Of a DNA stretch of 64,000 nucleotides, positions 21,151 through 31,764 are shown piece by piece (positions within the stretch are counted from its first letter, which is position 1; every line of letters begins with the position of its first letter). The position numbers and the translations under genes are program-made. The DNA is from Locusta migratoria. Its lineage: Eukaryota; Arthropoda; Insecta; Orthoptera; Acrididae. Below the pieces are notes generated by a model that made no database searches, was not told the origin of the DNA, and saw only the letters and a list, made by a program, of their open reading frames with translations. The stretch lies in NCBI GenBank assembly GCA_026315105.1, contig CM048748.1:22224078-22288077 (forward strand). Reading direction: 5' to 3'.

Positions 21151-22539
21151 GAATGAAATAGAGGGGCGACTAATGTGTGTAAGCCTATCTGTGTTTTGTT
21201 GTAAATATTCCTTCTTTATTTATTGCATTCTTTAATGTCTGTAAGGGAATTGTAGAATTTCTGAACTCGGTGAAATGCAGCCACTTACGGGACAACTCTT
21301 GGGAAATGGCGCACAAAAGACAATGCTGAGCGGGTTTCCTTCAAAACCCTGTGTGAAATGATGATAAATATTACAAACACGAACTATTCAGAAACAGAAA
21401 GAAAAATTGATGCCTACTTATTCAGCCAAGAAATAGGAAAAGGACAAAATGCAGTAAATTCATAAAGCAGTCAAAATAATATTACGTTTGTATCATCATA
21501 CTATTGTTACGTAATATCTCTTCTCTGACCGATGGTTTTATAACCTGTGACAATAGAGTACTGTCATTTGCCACATTACATTTTGGTGTCATTTGTTCAG
21601 TTTCATAATATATTATGACAAAAAGAAGTATTAAATCTTCTGTTAGTTTCTTTATTTGGTGTGTTTGTTTTTCAACTGACAGTGAGCCTGTACATTCAAT
21701 AAATATTTAACTATTAGTTTTGCAGACATTTGAAATAAAAACACATTTATGGACCATTTAAGGCAAATAAAACAGCAAATAATTTCTTGTCTACCTGTCT
21801 GACCCGTAAAAAGTTTAAATCTAGCTCTCCAACTTGCCCTGCCACCCTCTGAAAAATAATTGTATTTGCCCTTGGTTGTAACCAAATTTGTGTGAGCTTG
21901 ATTGTCTTTTGTATATCTGTGTCAGACTTGGTGATCAATACAATTGATATAAATAATATAATTATGCAAATATATTTTAGTCAAATAATATAATTGACAC
22001 AAATAATAATTGATATGAATATAACTAATAACATAAAGTAATACTAGGTGAAATTAGATTTTTGATTTGCCGCCACACCCCCGCCACCCCAAATAAATAA
22101 ATAAATCCTATGTGTACCCCTGTCCACAAGGTTCTTTTTTGGGTCTGCACTTGTTCATAACCTACATCCACGACTTATACCATATTATATAATGTTTGCT
22201 GATTATGATACTAATTAAGGACTGATCAGTGGCAGACTAAGGCTGTTGGAGGCTCGGGGCAGTGGCAAAACAACTTGTGATCCCCTGCCCACTGTGAAAT
22301 AAATCTTTTACTATAAAAAAGCAGCTTTTGGGATTTGCTGCCTCCCCCCCCCCCCCCCCCCCCCAGGATCAGCACACCTAAATCAAATCAAATATTAATT
22401 CATTACAAGTGAGAAGTAAGGATTCAATTAGATTACAGCATCTTGCAAGGGCACATCCCATTGTATTGACTCATTAATCATATTTGTTGCTCATAATAAA
22501 AACAATTTTCATCTGAATGCAAAACAAATAATATTCATT
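21151..22539. other. Ehbp1 intron, no assignable feature
   Basis: AT-rich with a C homopolymer at about 22345-22364. Short minus-strand frames near 21652-21938 show no recognisable domain. Confidence 0.3.
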
Positions 22540-23735
22540 TAGTTCTTACCTTATTTGGAGTGCGAATCGTCAGTGAGTGGATAACAGAGTTCTTCTGTGC
22601 TGGATGGTGGTTTGATTGGGCGTGCAAATACCTGTCGGTATGTGTAGGCTTCCGATATACCCTGTGTCCAAGTGTGCCTTGCCTAGTTCTATAAATTTCC
22701 ACATCTAGGAATGGAATAGCGCCATCCTTCTCGATCTCTAATGTAAATTGGATCTTCTTGTGCAATTTGTTCGCGCGCAGCGACTAAGTGATGAAGACAA
22801 CAAAACAGCTGAGCTCAACAAACTCAAAACAACATTTCTGGCAAATGGCTACAACCATAGTGATTCACACTGCCATGGACACAAATAAAAGAAACAGCAG
22901 TAGGCAGGAAGTCAATAAAAAGCAGCCAGCAGCACGCTTACCGTATGTAAAAAAACGTCGCAGATCGGATTGCTAAACATCTTCGCCGGATTGGAGTCCA
23001 GCCTTTCTTCTATAGTAGTCACAAGATCAAGGATGTACTTAGTTCCACAAAGGACAACATAGAAGCACTACACGCATCAGGAGTATACAAGATGGAATGC
23101 GAGTGTGGGGAAGTATACACAGGTGAGACAGGGAGGGCAGTGGCAACACGCATACGCGAACATGAACGCTACATTCCATTAGGCCAACACAATAAATCTG
23201 CAGTAGCCGAACACCAGCAAGATTGCAGTAAAAATATAAAATTTAACGATGCCAGAATACTCGCCAAGCAACCAGGGATGGTTAAACGAAAGATAAGGGA
23301 AGCCATCGAAATTGTAAAACACCCTAATAACATGAATAGAGAAGATGGACTCAGGCTTGCCCCCTCTTGGCTACCAGCCATCACAGCGAAATAGGCCGCA
23401 CTGACAACACAACACGCGAGCGTCACTAGTAAGCAACTGCAGCCGCGCGGCCCACGGCCAGCAGGAGAGAAACGGAAGCCCTCACCCCATTCGCCGATGA
23501 ACACCAATCATGTCTCGCTATGCAAGAAGCAACGGCTAACCCCCACCCCCTCCACCTCAGCATCCTATCAAAATAAAGTTCCATTCTTCCGCCAAAAAAA
23601 TCACCAATAACATCGCTTATTTTTAAAAATTATGACGTAATGAAAGTAATATAAAGTGTAGTAACAACCAGCTCACATCAGTATACCCAGATGAAGCCCA
23701 CTGTAATGTTGGCCAAAATGTCGGTTATTTAAGTA
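22540..23735. pseudogene. Penelope-like element (second lineage) with internal inversion
   Basis: 22540-22765 on the minus strand encodes the end of a PLE RT (IPFLDVEIY, then YRKPTHTDRYLHAQSNHHP). 22768-23395 on the plus strand encodes the linker and endonuclease: LSDEDNKTAELNKLKTTFLA, then YKMECECGEVYTGETGRAVA near 23090, TRIREHERYIP, SAVAEHQQDC, KIREAIEIVKHPNNMNREDG, ending LAPSW. The GIY-YIG signature (YKM...YTGETG...R...H) is intact for about 100 residues. A GC-richer 3'UTR and a tail with a decayed hammerhead-like core (23687-23725) follow. The RT part is inverted in place relative to the endonuclease. The sequence differs clearly from the PLE at 29650, so two PLE lineages are present. 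Confidence 0.85.
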
Positions 23736-24087
23736 ATAGCCTTACATCATGATGCGGTACAATACCCAGAAAACTTTTATGTCATGAAAGCATTAATTGC
23801 ATCACAAAACACCTATTTACACATACACTGTAATGATGATAATCAAATATTACCATCAGACAATTGCACCACTGATAAAGAATATTATTTAACTAAAAGT
23901 GCTAATTTTAAACTAAAACCAAAATAATTATCACATATGTACTTATAGAATTTTCTATTGGACAACAAATTGGGACACTTACAGAAGTAACTGTAAAATT
24001 GTTATTCTGATTTTCTTCAACTTAATGTGACTTACAGCTACACTCAAAGTTGGAAATGCTTATGATTACATTTTTCTCTTTTTTCAG

Positions 24088-24186
24088 CATTGAAGATGAT
24101 GATGAAATAGAGAGAGATGTTAGTAGAGTTGGAATAGGGCAACAGAATCGAAATTGTATAATTCAGTGAGAAGTCACTGCTGTAAT
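24088..24186 (+). CDS. Ehbp1: Ehbp1 last coding exon, stop codon and CaaX-like end
   Basis: Acceptor TCTCTTTTTTCAG ends at 24087. The first base completes GCC (Ala) begun in the previous exon. It reads IEDDDEIERDVSRVGIGQQ, then NRNCIIQ and TGA (24167-24169). The acidic ERA-IEDDDEIER stretch matches the end of the EHBP1 bMERB region. CIIQ is a C-terminal CaaX-type box; EHBP1 proteins are known to end in such a motif, associated with prenylation. Coding sequence is 24088-24169. A consensus donor GTAAGT at 24187 lies 17 nt past the stop, so the exon may splice to a 3'UTR exon; that spacing should not trigger nonsense-mediated decay. If unspliced, an AATAAA at 24352 could end the transcript. Confidence 0.9.
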
Positions 24187-24414
24187 GTAAGTAATTACAA
24201 ATAATAGATTTGTATACTTTTATGAAATTAACACACAACTGCATAAATCATTTCACTTTATATTAATACTCTTCTTCTAATATCTTTACTTTTTTTATAA
24301 CTATGGTATGTACTAGCTACAAGATAGTCAGAGCACTAGTTTCTTTGGAGAAATAAAACACCCCAGCCTTCCGCATTTTGGATTTTGATGTTTCCCTGTA
24401 ATGTAATAATAATA

Positions 24415-24560
24415 ATATGGTTTTCCGTTTTGCAGGACCTAATTGAGGAGTAAGACTCCATGGTCATGGAACAAGTCAACACATGAAGTTTAACACAAGA
24501 ATGATAATAGAAAATTTTTAAGTAGTCCTATGCACACGACACTCTTAAGACTAAGTGAAA
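24415..24560 (-). repeat. LINE 3'UTR fragment
   Basis: On the minus strand it reads TGACTTGTTCCATGACCATG...GAGTCTTACTCC...TTAGGTCCTGCA, the same 3' end as the LINE finishing at about 32600. Only the terminal ~140 bp is present, as expected of a severe 5' truncation. Confidence 0.65.
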
Positions 24561-24689
24561 AGAATCAATAATGAAAAAATGACTCCTACTTTCACAGGAA
24601 TTTTAGATATTTGAGAACTTGCCAAAATAATGAAATTGACTTCAGATTTTAAATATCTTTATAACATGTGACTTTTCAGGCTTTTTTGA

Positions 24690-25320
24690 CCAATCTCTAG
24701 TTTGCCGTCAGATGATATTGTGCACTCCCTACAATATTTCATTGATGCAACTGATTGACATCCTCAGGTACTGTTAGTGGTTGTTGCTACAAGATGTGTT
24801 GACAATAATGCCGTAGCAGCAGTGATATTAATCAGGCAGGAAGCAAAATGATCATTTTCGGGCAGTGTTTCCAAGGAGACCACAGATATCCATACATCGG
24901 ATAATATTTCAACAGTGAACAGTGTTGCAGATTTTCAACCAGGCAAGGCTCGGAAACGAGCACTGGCTGCCATTACATGGAAAGAGGTGAAACTAAAACC
25001 TCCGACACATGATGAGATGCAGTGGATGCAGAAATTTTAACCACAGTAGTGTCCAGCAGCATAGTCATTGTCCACAGACCATGCACGTAAGACATGTTCC
25101 TGGCTCCCAGCAGGGGGCACTATGAGTGCTACCACCATCCAACTCCGTACAGTTTCTCACACATGCGTGTTTCCTGCTTTCAGGCCTGATAAATATCGAC
25201 ACCATTGTGCGATTACCACCTGTTGCATCTTACAGCAACAGCAGCAACCAATATATGTGGATGTCAAGCAGTTGCATCGATGAAATATTGGCAAACCTAG
25301 GAAGAGTTGTCGGATCTTGA
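24690..25320. repeat. Candidate fold-back repeat pair
   Basis: A ~36-bp block containing CAGTTGCATC and GAAATATTG is on the minus strand at about 24733-24768 and on the plus strand at 25256-25292. The intervening ~480 bp is unclassified. The block (CTGAGGA, hairpin, GAAATATTG) resembles the hammerhead-like cores of the other fold-backs, but stem II is not clean. Confidence 0.35.
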
Positions 25321-25329
25321 TAACATTTT

Positions 25330-25769
25330 TCAAGTAAAAGAGGATCACAAGAGATATTTTACTTGTTGAGTGTTGAATATAAACTTCCAGGATGTTGTTT
25401 TCTTGTGTACAAGTTTGACCAAATCTTTAGCAGAAATACGGTGAGTTTTTCTGCTTCAAATAAAAATCCTTGGCTGTATATTTTCAAAGAACGTGTTTTA
25501 TTTTCAATAATTGATAACACTGTTGTAACTTTTCAGATGACATATACTTTCATAATTTGTGAGGGAATAATTATCAAATAGCAATTTTGCAGCACTTCTG
25601 CCCACTTCCAATTACATCAATCCAGTACCAGATTAATATATTGAGATTTAAGAACATTTTATTTAGTAAATTCTAAAAGATTTCAATTATAGTAAAGAAA
25701 AAATTATTTGTAAAGACTTTTGCCAAACCACGACAAACACAACATAACTTCAGCTGCAGTTGCGTATCG
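25330..25769. other. Putative Ehbp1 UTR intron, no feature seen
   Basis: AT-rich sequence. A frame at 25363-25581 has no recognisable domain. Confidence 0.3.
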
Positions 25770-26530
25770 AGTAACGCTCTGTGGTGATGGGAGAGGAGGA
25801 GGGAACAGGAAGGATGAAAGATGTTGATAGGGATGGATAGAGTGCTGCCTTCCAGAGCATGTAGGTATTAGGTCTGGAATGATCTGCAGCTTAGGAATGC
25901 AATGATAGATTACTCCTATCTGTGCAGTTCAGAAAAGCTGGTAGTGGGGGAGGGGGTGGGGGATACAGATGGCCGGAGTTGTGAAGCTGTTCTTAAAATC
26001 AAGCATGTTATGCTCAACTGCATGTTGTGCTACAGGGTATGCCACCTGTTGTTTTTGGGCACAGTTTGCCATTGGGCATTCATTATAATAGACAGCTGAT
26101 TTGTAGTATTACAAATATAAAAAGCTGTACTGTGACAACAGCACACTTGATAAATCATATTGCTCTCTTCATAGGTGGCCCAGCCTTTGATGGGGTAAGA
26201 TATCCTGTTATAGGTCTGGAACAGAAAGTTCTGGGTGGGTGAATTAGGAAGGTCTTGCAATGGATCTTCCACAGTAATGTGAACTCTGTGGCAGAGGCCT
26301 GTGGTTGAGGATAGTCTAGGGGTTGACTGTGATGGAGAGGTTGCATGGACAGTGCAACACCACTTCAGGAAGGTTGGGGAGGAACTTGGGCAGGATGTCT
26401 CTTTTTTCAGCACATGATAAAAGGCATGGCGAATGATGTGGTTTAGTTGTTCCAGTCCAGGATGGTATTTGGTCATGAGAGGATGTTTTTTATAGCTGGT
26501 TATTGGGGAAGAAAGGGTTGGAGCTATTAG
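25770..26530 (-). pseudogene. Penelope-like C-terminal relic
   Basis: On the minus strand, YHPGLEQLNHIIRHAF near 26450 corresponds to the GYFPGLERTLN block of the better-preserved PLE. ESNMIYQVCC...AFYICNTTNQLSIIMN (26070-26160) is a decayed GIY-YIG endonuclease start. The GC-richer DNA at 25770-25920 is probably its 3'UTR. Stops and frameshifts are present. No inverted partner was found. Confidence 0.7.
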
Positions 26531-27369
26531 GGGATATATATATCACAGGAGATCTGTTTGTCAGCCAGGTGTTTGTGATTTCTTCAGTATATTGAGAAAG
26601 GGAGTTATTTTCACTGCAAATAAACGATCCACATGTGGCTAAGTACTCTTTCAGTGAGAGTGCAAGGCTGTAGCGGTTCTACCATTGATAGTATTTTTGT
26701 TTATTCTTCATTATTAGAGGAGCACTCAGTAGAATAGTAAATGACCTTTCAGACAATGATACACAAATGTTAACTCTAAAAGGTATTTGTGCTGAAACAA
26801 ATGTTAAATGTAATTATAAACTACTCAGTGAAGTTAATCCAGTTGCAATTGAAACCCTTTGAAACCTAATTAAGGAACAAGAATGACAGGATGTTTATAG
26901 TGCTAATAATATAGATGACAAATATAATGCTTTCCTTAACACATTTCTCATGCTGTTTGAAACTTGGTTTCTGCTAGAACTCTCAAAACAGGGTACTTCC
27001 AGTAACAGGCAGGCAGGGTGGCTGACAAAGGGGATAAGAGTATTGTGGAGAACAAATGTTAGAAGCGGTCAGACTGAAGCTGCAGTAGCTCATTACAAAC
27101 AGTACTGTAAGGTTCTGAAAAATGTCATTAAGAAGGCAAAAAGTATGTAGTATGCAAAAAGAATAGCAAACTCTCTGGATAAAATTAAAACCATTCAACA
27201 GCACCAGGTAGAGGATATGAAGGCAGTGTTTAATTGAAATATTTCTGTTACTGATAAGTCGGATATATGCACGGTATTTAATAATCACTTTCAGAATATG
27301 ACAGGTGAACTAAACAGAACCCTAGTTTCTACAGGTAATCATATTGCTGCAAGACCACGTTATCCGACT

Positions 27370-27447
27370 GCCGGCATGGCGCAATGGATAGCGTCACAGA
27401 TTGCGATGCTGAAGGTCGCCAGTTCAATCCCGTTCACCAGCAAAATT
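27370..27447 (+). repeat. tRNA-like SINE head
   Basis: GCCGGCATGGCGCAATGGAT (box A) and CCAGTTCAATCCC (box B) in tRNA-like spacing, without a proper 3' acceptor. It is inserted in the LINE at 26640-32600. Confidence 0.5.
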
Positions 27448-27449
27448 TT

Positions 27450-27716
27450 GTTTCTTTATATTTATCATTTCCAGAATGTTCTACATGTTTCTTATGTTCA
27501 CTTGTAATTTCTACATGTTTCTTATGTTAACTATTCTTCTAATTTCAGGTACATTCTGTCTGTATATAAATAGCAGAGCACTCTGCCCGAGAGGCAGTCA
27601 GTGCTGCGTGTATATTTCAGTTCGCAATAAACCTGCTTTCAGTATAAGTGCTGTGTTCAGTTGACAACCCTGTCTTCGAAGTCAAGCCTGCTTCTATTTC
27701 AACGTGACAATATAAC
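27450..27716 (+). mobile_element. Candidate solo LTR
   Basis: A TATA-like TATATAAATAGCAG (near 27562) is followed by CTCTGCCCGAGAGGCAGTCA and CAATAAACCTGC (AATAAA near 27628). It ends close to CAACGTGACAATATAACA. This promoter-then-poly(A) order is typical of an LTR U3-R-U5. I could not fix the boundaries or a target duplication, so the call is tentative. Confidence 0.35.
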
Positions 27717-28511
27717 AGTGTTACAAAATAGCTTTTTGAGGTTGTTACCTGAAATAGTCCTCTGTGATACTTACAAAGGGGGAGATTGAGTTAATATTTA
27801 AACTACTATAGACTAAGGACTCTTATGGATATGACAGGGTATCTAGCACAATTCTGAGGTACTGTTCTCTATATGTTACCTCAGTACTCAGTCATATTTG
27901 TAATTTTTCCTTTCAGAATGTTCCATTTCTTGACAGATTTAAGTACTCGGTAATGTAACCAGTTTATACAAAAGGAGAAAGGGATAATGTAGACAACTAT
28001 AGACCTTTTTTTATGCCATGGGTTTTTTCTAAAGTTATTGAATAGGCTGTATATTCAAGGTTAATTGATCATTTCAGTTCACATAATTTGTTGTAAAACG
28101 TACAGTTTGGTTTCAGAAGTGGTTTAACGATTGAAAATGCTATATTTTCGTTTCTCTGTGAAGCATCTGAGGGATTAAATAAAAGGCTATATACATTAGG
28201 CATCTTCTTCGATTTAACAACGGTGTTTGATTGTGTTGTTCACAAAATTTTGTTTCAAAGTTGTAACATTATGGAATAATAGGAGTAGCTCACAACTGGT
28301 TCACAGATAATTGTCCACAGTGTTGAAAATAGCTACGACATGCGGTCCCAGTGTGGCACAGTTAAATGTTGGGTGTCCCAGGGATCTGTTCTGGGGCAGC
28401 TGCTGCTTCTTATTTATATAAATGATTTGGCTTAGAGTATAAAATGTGGTTGTAAAAGGTTTTTGTTTGCTGATGATAGCAGCTTGTTAGTGAAGGATGT
28501 TGTTTGTAACA

Positions 28512-28695
28512 TTGCCTCCATAGTCTAGTGGACAGTGTGGTGGGTTGCCACGTAGGAGGCCCAGTCCAGTTTCCAGTCGGGTTGGAGATTTTCTCCACTG
28601 GGGTAATGGGTGTTCTGAAGTGGCGTCAGATAAAAAGACTCCAATCAGGCAGGCTGAACACGACCCCAGTTGGGGTATAATGGCCAAAAATGCCG
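28512..28695 (+). repeat. tRNA-headed SINE
   Basis: Reads TTGCCTCCATAGTCTAGTGG, a box B relic CAGTTTCCAGTCG, GGTTGGAGATTTTCTCC and GAAGTGGCGTCAGATAAAAA. This is a SINE family familiar from locust genomes. It interrupts the LINE RT just after its FADD block. Confidence 0.65.
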
Positions 28696-29594
28696 CATGA
28701 TCATCATCAATATTGACACAATATCAAATAATGCAGTTCAAGAGATAATTCCATGGCTTGTAGAAAATAAATTGATGGTAAATCATAGTAAAATTCAGTT
28801 TTTACAATTTATAGCATACAATTCAACAAAAGCTGACATTTTGATTACACATAATGGGCATATGATAAGTGAGACTAAACAGTTCAAATTTCTGGGTGTT
28901 CAGATAGATAGTAAACTGTCGTAGAAAGCTCATGTTCAAGATCTTGTTCAAAACCTAAATTCTGCTGCTTTTTATAACCATTAGAACAGCATCAGGAATA
29001 AGTGATTTTTCAACACGGAAAGTAGTCTACTAGGCTTACTTTCATTCACTTATGATGTACAGCATTATTTTTTGGGGCAACTCCACTAATTCAAAAAAGG
29101 ATATTTTTGGCTCAGTAACGGGCGATTCAAGCAGTTTCTGGTGCAAGTTTGTGAACTTCATGTCAACCCCTTTTCAGTAGTCTGGGATTCTGATATTAGT
29201 GTCATAATATGTATAATAATGGAAAGTCCAGGTTGGAATAAATAATATAGTGAGGACAGTTTACAACTCACCGCAAAGACGTGGTGACGAGCTGCGACAG
29301 GCACATACAAGACACACACATACAACACATTCAGCTATCGGCCATGGCCTTCTTCAGAAAATAGAGCACTCACGCAATCACACAGGCACACAACCCGGGC
29401 CATCTGGATCCTCCCATCCACCACCAGCTTTTCTGAACTGCACTGATGGGAGTTATCCCTACAATACATTCTCCAATCCCGAAATCAACCAGGCCTCAAC
29501 CTACGATAACTTCCCTATATATATATATATTTTTCCATACCTTACAGTTCCTACCTCTCTATCCCAAACCTCGCCTATTTTGAGTGGTGTGTGA

Positions 29595-29649
<55 letters not shown>

Positions 29650-29650
<1 letters not shown>

Positions 29651-30927
29651 CTAAAACCTCTTTCCTTAATACCCTAGCCAGCTTCATCCTAACCCACAAC
29701 TTCTTCACCTTTGAGGGCCGGACATACCAACAACTAAAGGGAACAGCCATGGGAACCAGGATGGCCCCCTCGTATGCAAACTTATTTATGGGACGCTTAG
29801 AGGAAGCCTTCCTGGAAACCCAAGCCTGTCAACCCAAAGTTTGGTACAGATTCATTGACGACATCTTCATGATCTGGACCAACAGTGAAGAAGAATTCCA
29901 GAATTTTCTCTCCAACCTCAACTCCTTTGGTCCCATCAAATTCACCTGGTCCTACTCCAAATACCATGCCACTTTCCTTGATGTCGACCTCCATCTGTCC
30001 AACGGCCAACTTCACACATCCGTCCACATCAAACCTACCAACAAACAACAGTACCTCCATTATGACAGCTGCCATCCATTCCATATCAAACGTTCCCTTC
30101 CCTACAGCTTAGGTCTTCGTGGCAAAAGAGTCTGCTCCAGTCCCGAATCCCTGAACCAGTACACCAATAACCTAATAACAGCCTTCACATCCCGCAGCTA
30201 TCCTCCTGATCTGGTTCAGAAGCAAATTACCAGAGCCACCTCCTCATTCCTCCAAATCCAGAACCTTCCACCGAAGAATCCCAGAAGTGCCCCTTTTGTC
30301 ACCGGATACTTTCCGGGACTGGAGCGGACTCTGAACGTGGCTCTCCAGCAGGGATACGACTTCCTTAAATCCTGCCCCAAAATGAGATCCATCCTTAATG
30401 ACATCCTCCCCACTCCTCCGAGAGTGTTTTTCCGCCGCCCACCTAACCTTCGTAACCTCCTAGTCCATCCCTATGAAACCCCCAAACCACCTTCCCTACC
30501 CTCTGGCTCCTACCCATGCAACCGCCCCCGTTGTAAAACCTGCCCTATGCACCCTTCCACCACCACTTACTCTAGTCCAGTAACCCGGAAGGTGTACACG
30601 ATCAAGGGCAGAGCCACTTGCGATAGCACCCACGTGATTTACCAACTAACATGCCTGCACTGTGAAGCGTTCTATGTGGGAATGACCAGCAACAAACTGT
30701 CCATTCGCATGAACGGTCACAGGCAGACAGTGTTTATTGGTAATGAGGATCACCCTGTGGCTAAACATGCCTTGGTGCACGGCCAGCACATCTTGGCGCA
30801 GTGTTACACCGTTCGTGTTATCTGGATACTTCCCACCGACACCAACCTTTCAGAACTCCAGAGATGGGAACTTGCCCTTCAGCTTATTCTCTCCTCCCGT
30901 TGCCCACCCGGTCTCAATCTCCGCTAA
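29650..30927 (+). CDS. Penelope-like reverse transcriptase/GIY-YIG endonuclease (5'-truncated)
   Basis: An uninterrupted frame of about 425 residues that begins inside the RT. It starts with FLNTLASFILTHNFFTFEGR, followed by AMGTRMAPSYANLFMGRLEE and the catalytic FIDDIFMIW. Next come LDVDLHLSNG, GYFPGLERTLNVALQQGYD, a Cys-rich linker (CNRPRCKTCPMH) and the endonuclease VIYQLTCLHCEAFYVGMTSN, KLSIRMNGHRQT, finishing WELALQLILSSRCPPGLNLR and a stop. PLEs make cDNA at the target using this RT, and the GIY-YIG domain nicks DNA. The ATG at 29584 lies in a TG microsatellite and is not a real start; the N-terminal third is missing (compare 19713-21075). Absence of stops makes this the youngest or best-preserved PLE here, but truncation means it cannot act alone. 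Confidence 0.9.
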
Positions 30928-31300
30928 CTCAAATTCCCGCCCACTATCTTTAGCATCTTTGCCTTGGTTCTGTGGACAGAGCCTCTGCCTCAATTGGTAT
31001 CTCTGTCCAACTTCTTTGCTTTTCACAAATGTCTGTCTAGGTGTGTTTGCGTTTCGATATGTCTGAGTGTATGTGTATTTGTTTACCTTCCTTTTTTTCC
31101 CCTAAGGTAAGTCCTTCCACTCCTGGGATTGGAATGACTCCTTTTCCACTTCCTTAAAACCCATATCCTTCCCTTTTCCTCCCCTTTTTTCCTCTTTTTC
31201 CTGAAGAAGCTGCCAGTGGTGGCGAAAGCTTGTATGTGTGTTTGTGTGTGATTTTATTTGTTTCTCTCGACGAGCCGGTCCTTTTGGTAAGTCATCTCTT

Positions 31301-31303
<3 letters not shown>
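30928..31303 (+). repeat. 3'UTR/terminal repeat of the intact PLE frame
   Basis: Directly follows the stop. It contains CTAAGGTAAGTCC, a pyrimidine tract, the hammerhead-like block CTGAAGA - GCTGCC...GGTGGC - GAAAGCTTGT (31201-31231), GT-rich DNA and a final GGTAAGTCATC next to the TA repeat. This copy ties the non-coding fold-back repeats elsewhere to PLEs, because here the same architecture is joined to the RT-EN gene. Confidence 0.8.

Positions 31304-31349
<46 letters not shown>
31304..31349. repeat. (TA)n microsatellite at a PLE end
   Basis: 46 bp of TA directly after the PLE terminal GGTAAGT...TTTC. Confidence 0.95.
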
Positions 31350-31352
<3 letters not shown>

Positions 31353-31359
31353 CTTCTTT

Positions 31360-31579
31360 GCTTTCTACAGTTCTACAGTATGTCTGCCTAAGTGTAGTTG
31401 TGTCTGTGTAAATGTGTCGGTGTGTGTGCATGTATTTACCCTCCATTTTTTCCCCCAAGGTAAGTCTTTCCTGTCCCGGGATTGGAATGGCCCCTTACCC
31501 CCTTCCTTAAAACCCTCATCATTTCCTTTTCCCTCTCCTCCCTTCTGCCTGATGAAGCAGCTAGGCTGCGAAAGCTAGC

Positions 31580-31637
<58 letters not shown>

Positions 31638-31700
31638 TTATTTGTTGCTATTACTGCCTGTGCCCCTTCGCCTGGTAAGTGTACTTCATCTACTTTTTAC
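31360..31700 (+). repeat. Penelope terminal repeat (copy C)
   Basis: Same non-coding repeat as copies A, B, D and E: CTACAGTATGTCTGCCTAAG, CAAGGTAAGTC, pyrimidine tract, then CTGATGA - GCAGC/GCTGC hairpin - GAAAGCTA (31549-31577). A GT microsatellite (31586-31634) and CGCCTGGTAAGTGTACTTC follow. A second GT microsatellite (31717-31763) lies just beyond. Confidence 0.8.
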
Positions 31701-31713
31701 GTATATATATAAT

Positions 31714-31764
<51 letters not shown>

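Noticed and set aside
24352..24357. AATAAA as the definite Ehbp1 poly(A) site
   Set aside because: Possible if the UTR intron is retained, but the donor at 24187 and the clean 40.7-45.0 kb block favour a spliced 3'UTR; left as an alternative.
26155..26346. Second minus-strand frame over the Penelope relic
   Set aside because: It is an alternate frame of the PLE C-terminal relic at 25770-26530.
29584..29649. ATG at 29584 as the start of the Penelope protein
   Set aside because: It lies before and within a TG microsatellite, and homology to the other PLE copy begins only at about 29650, inside the RT domain.
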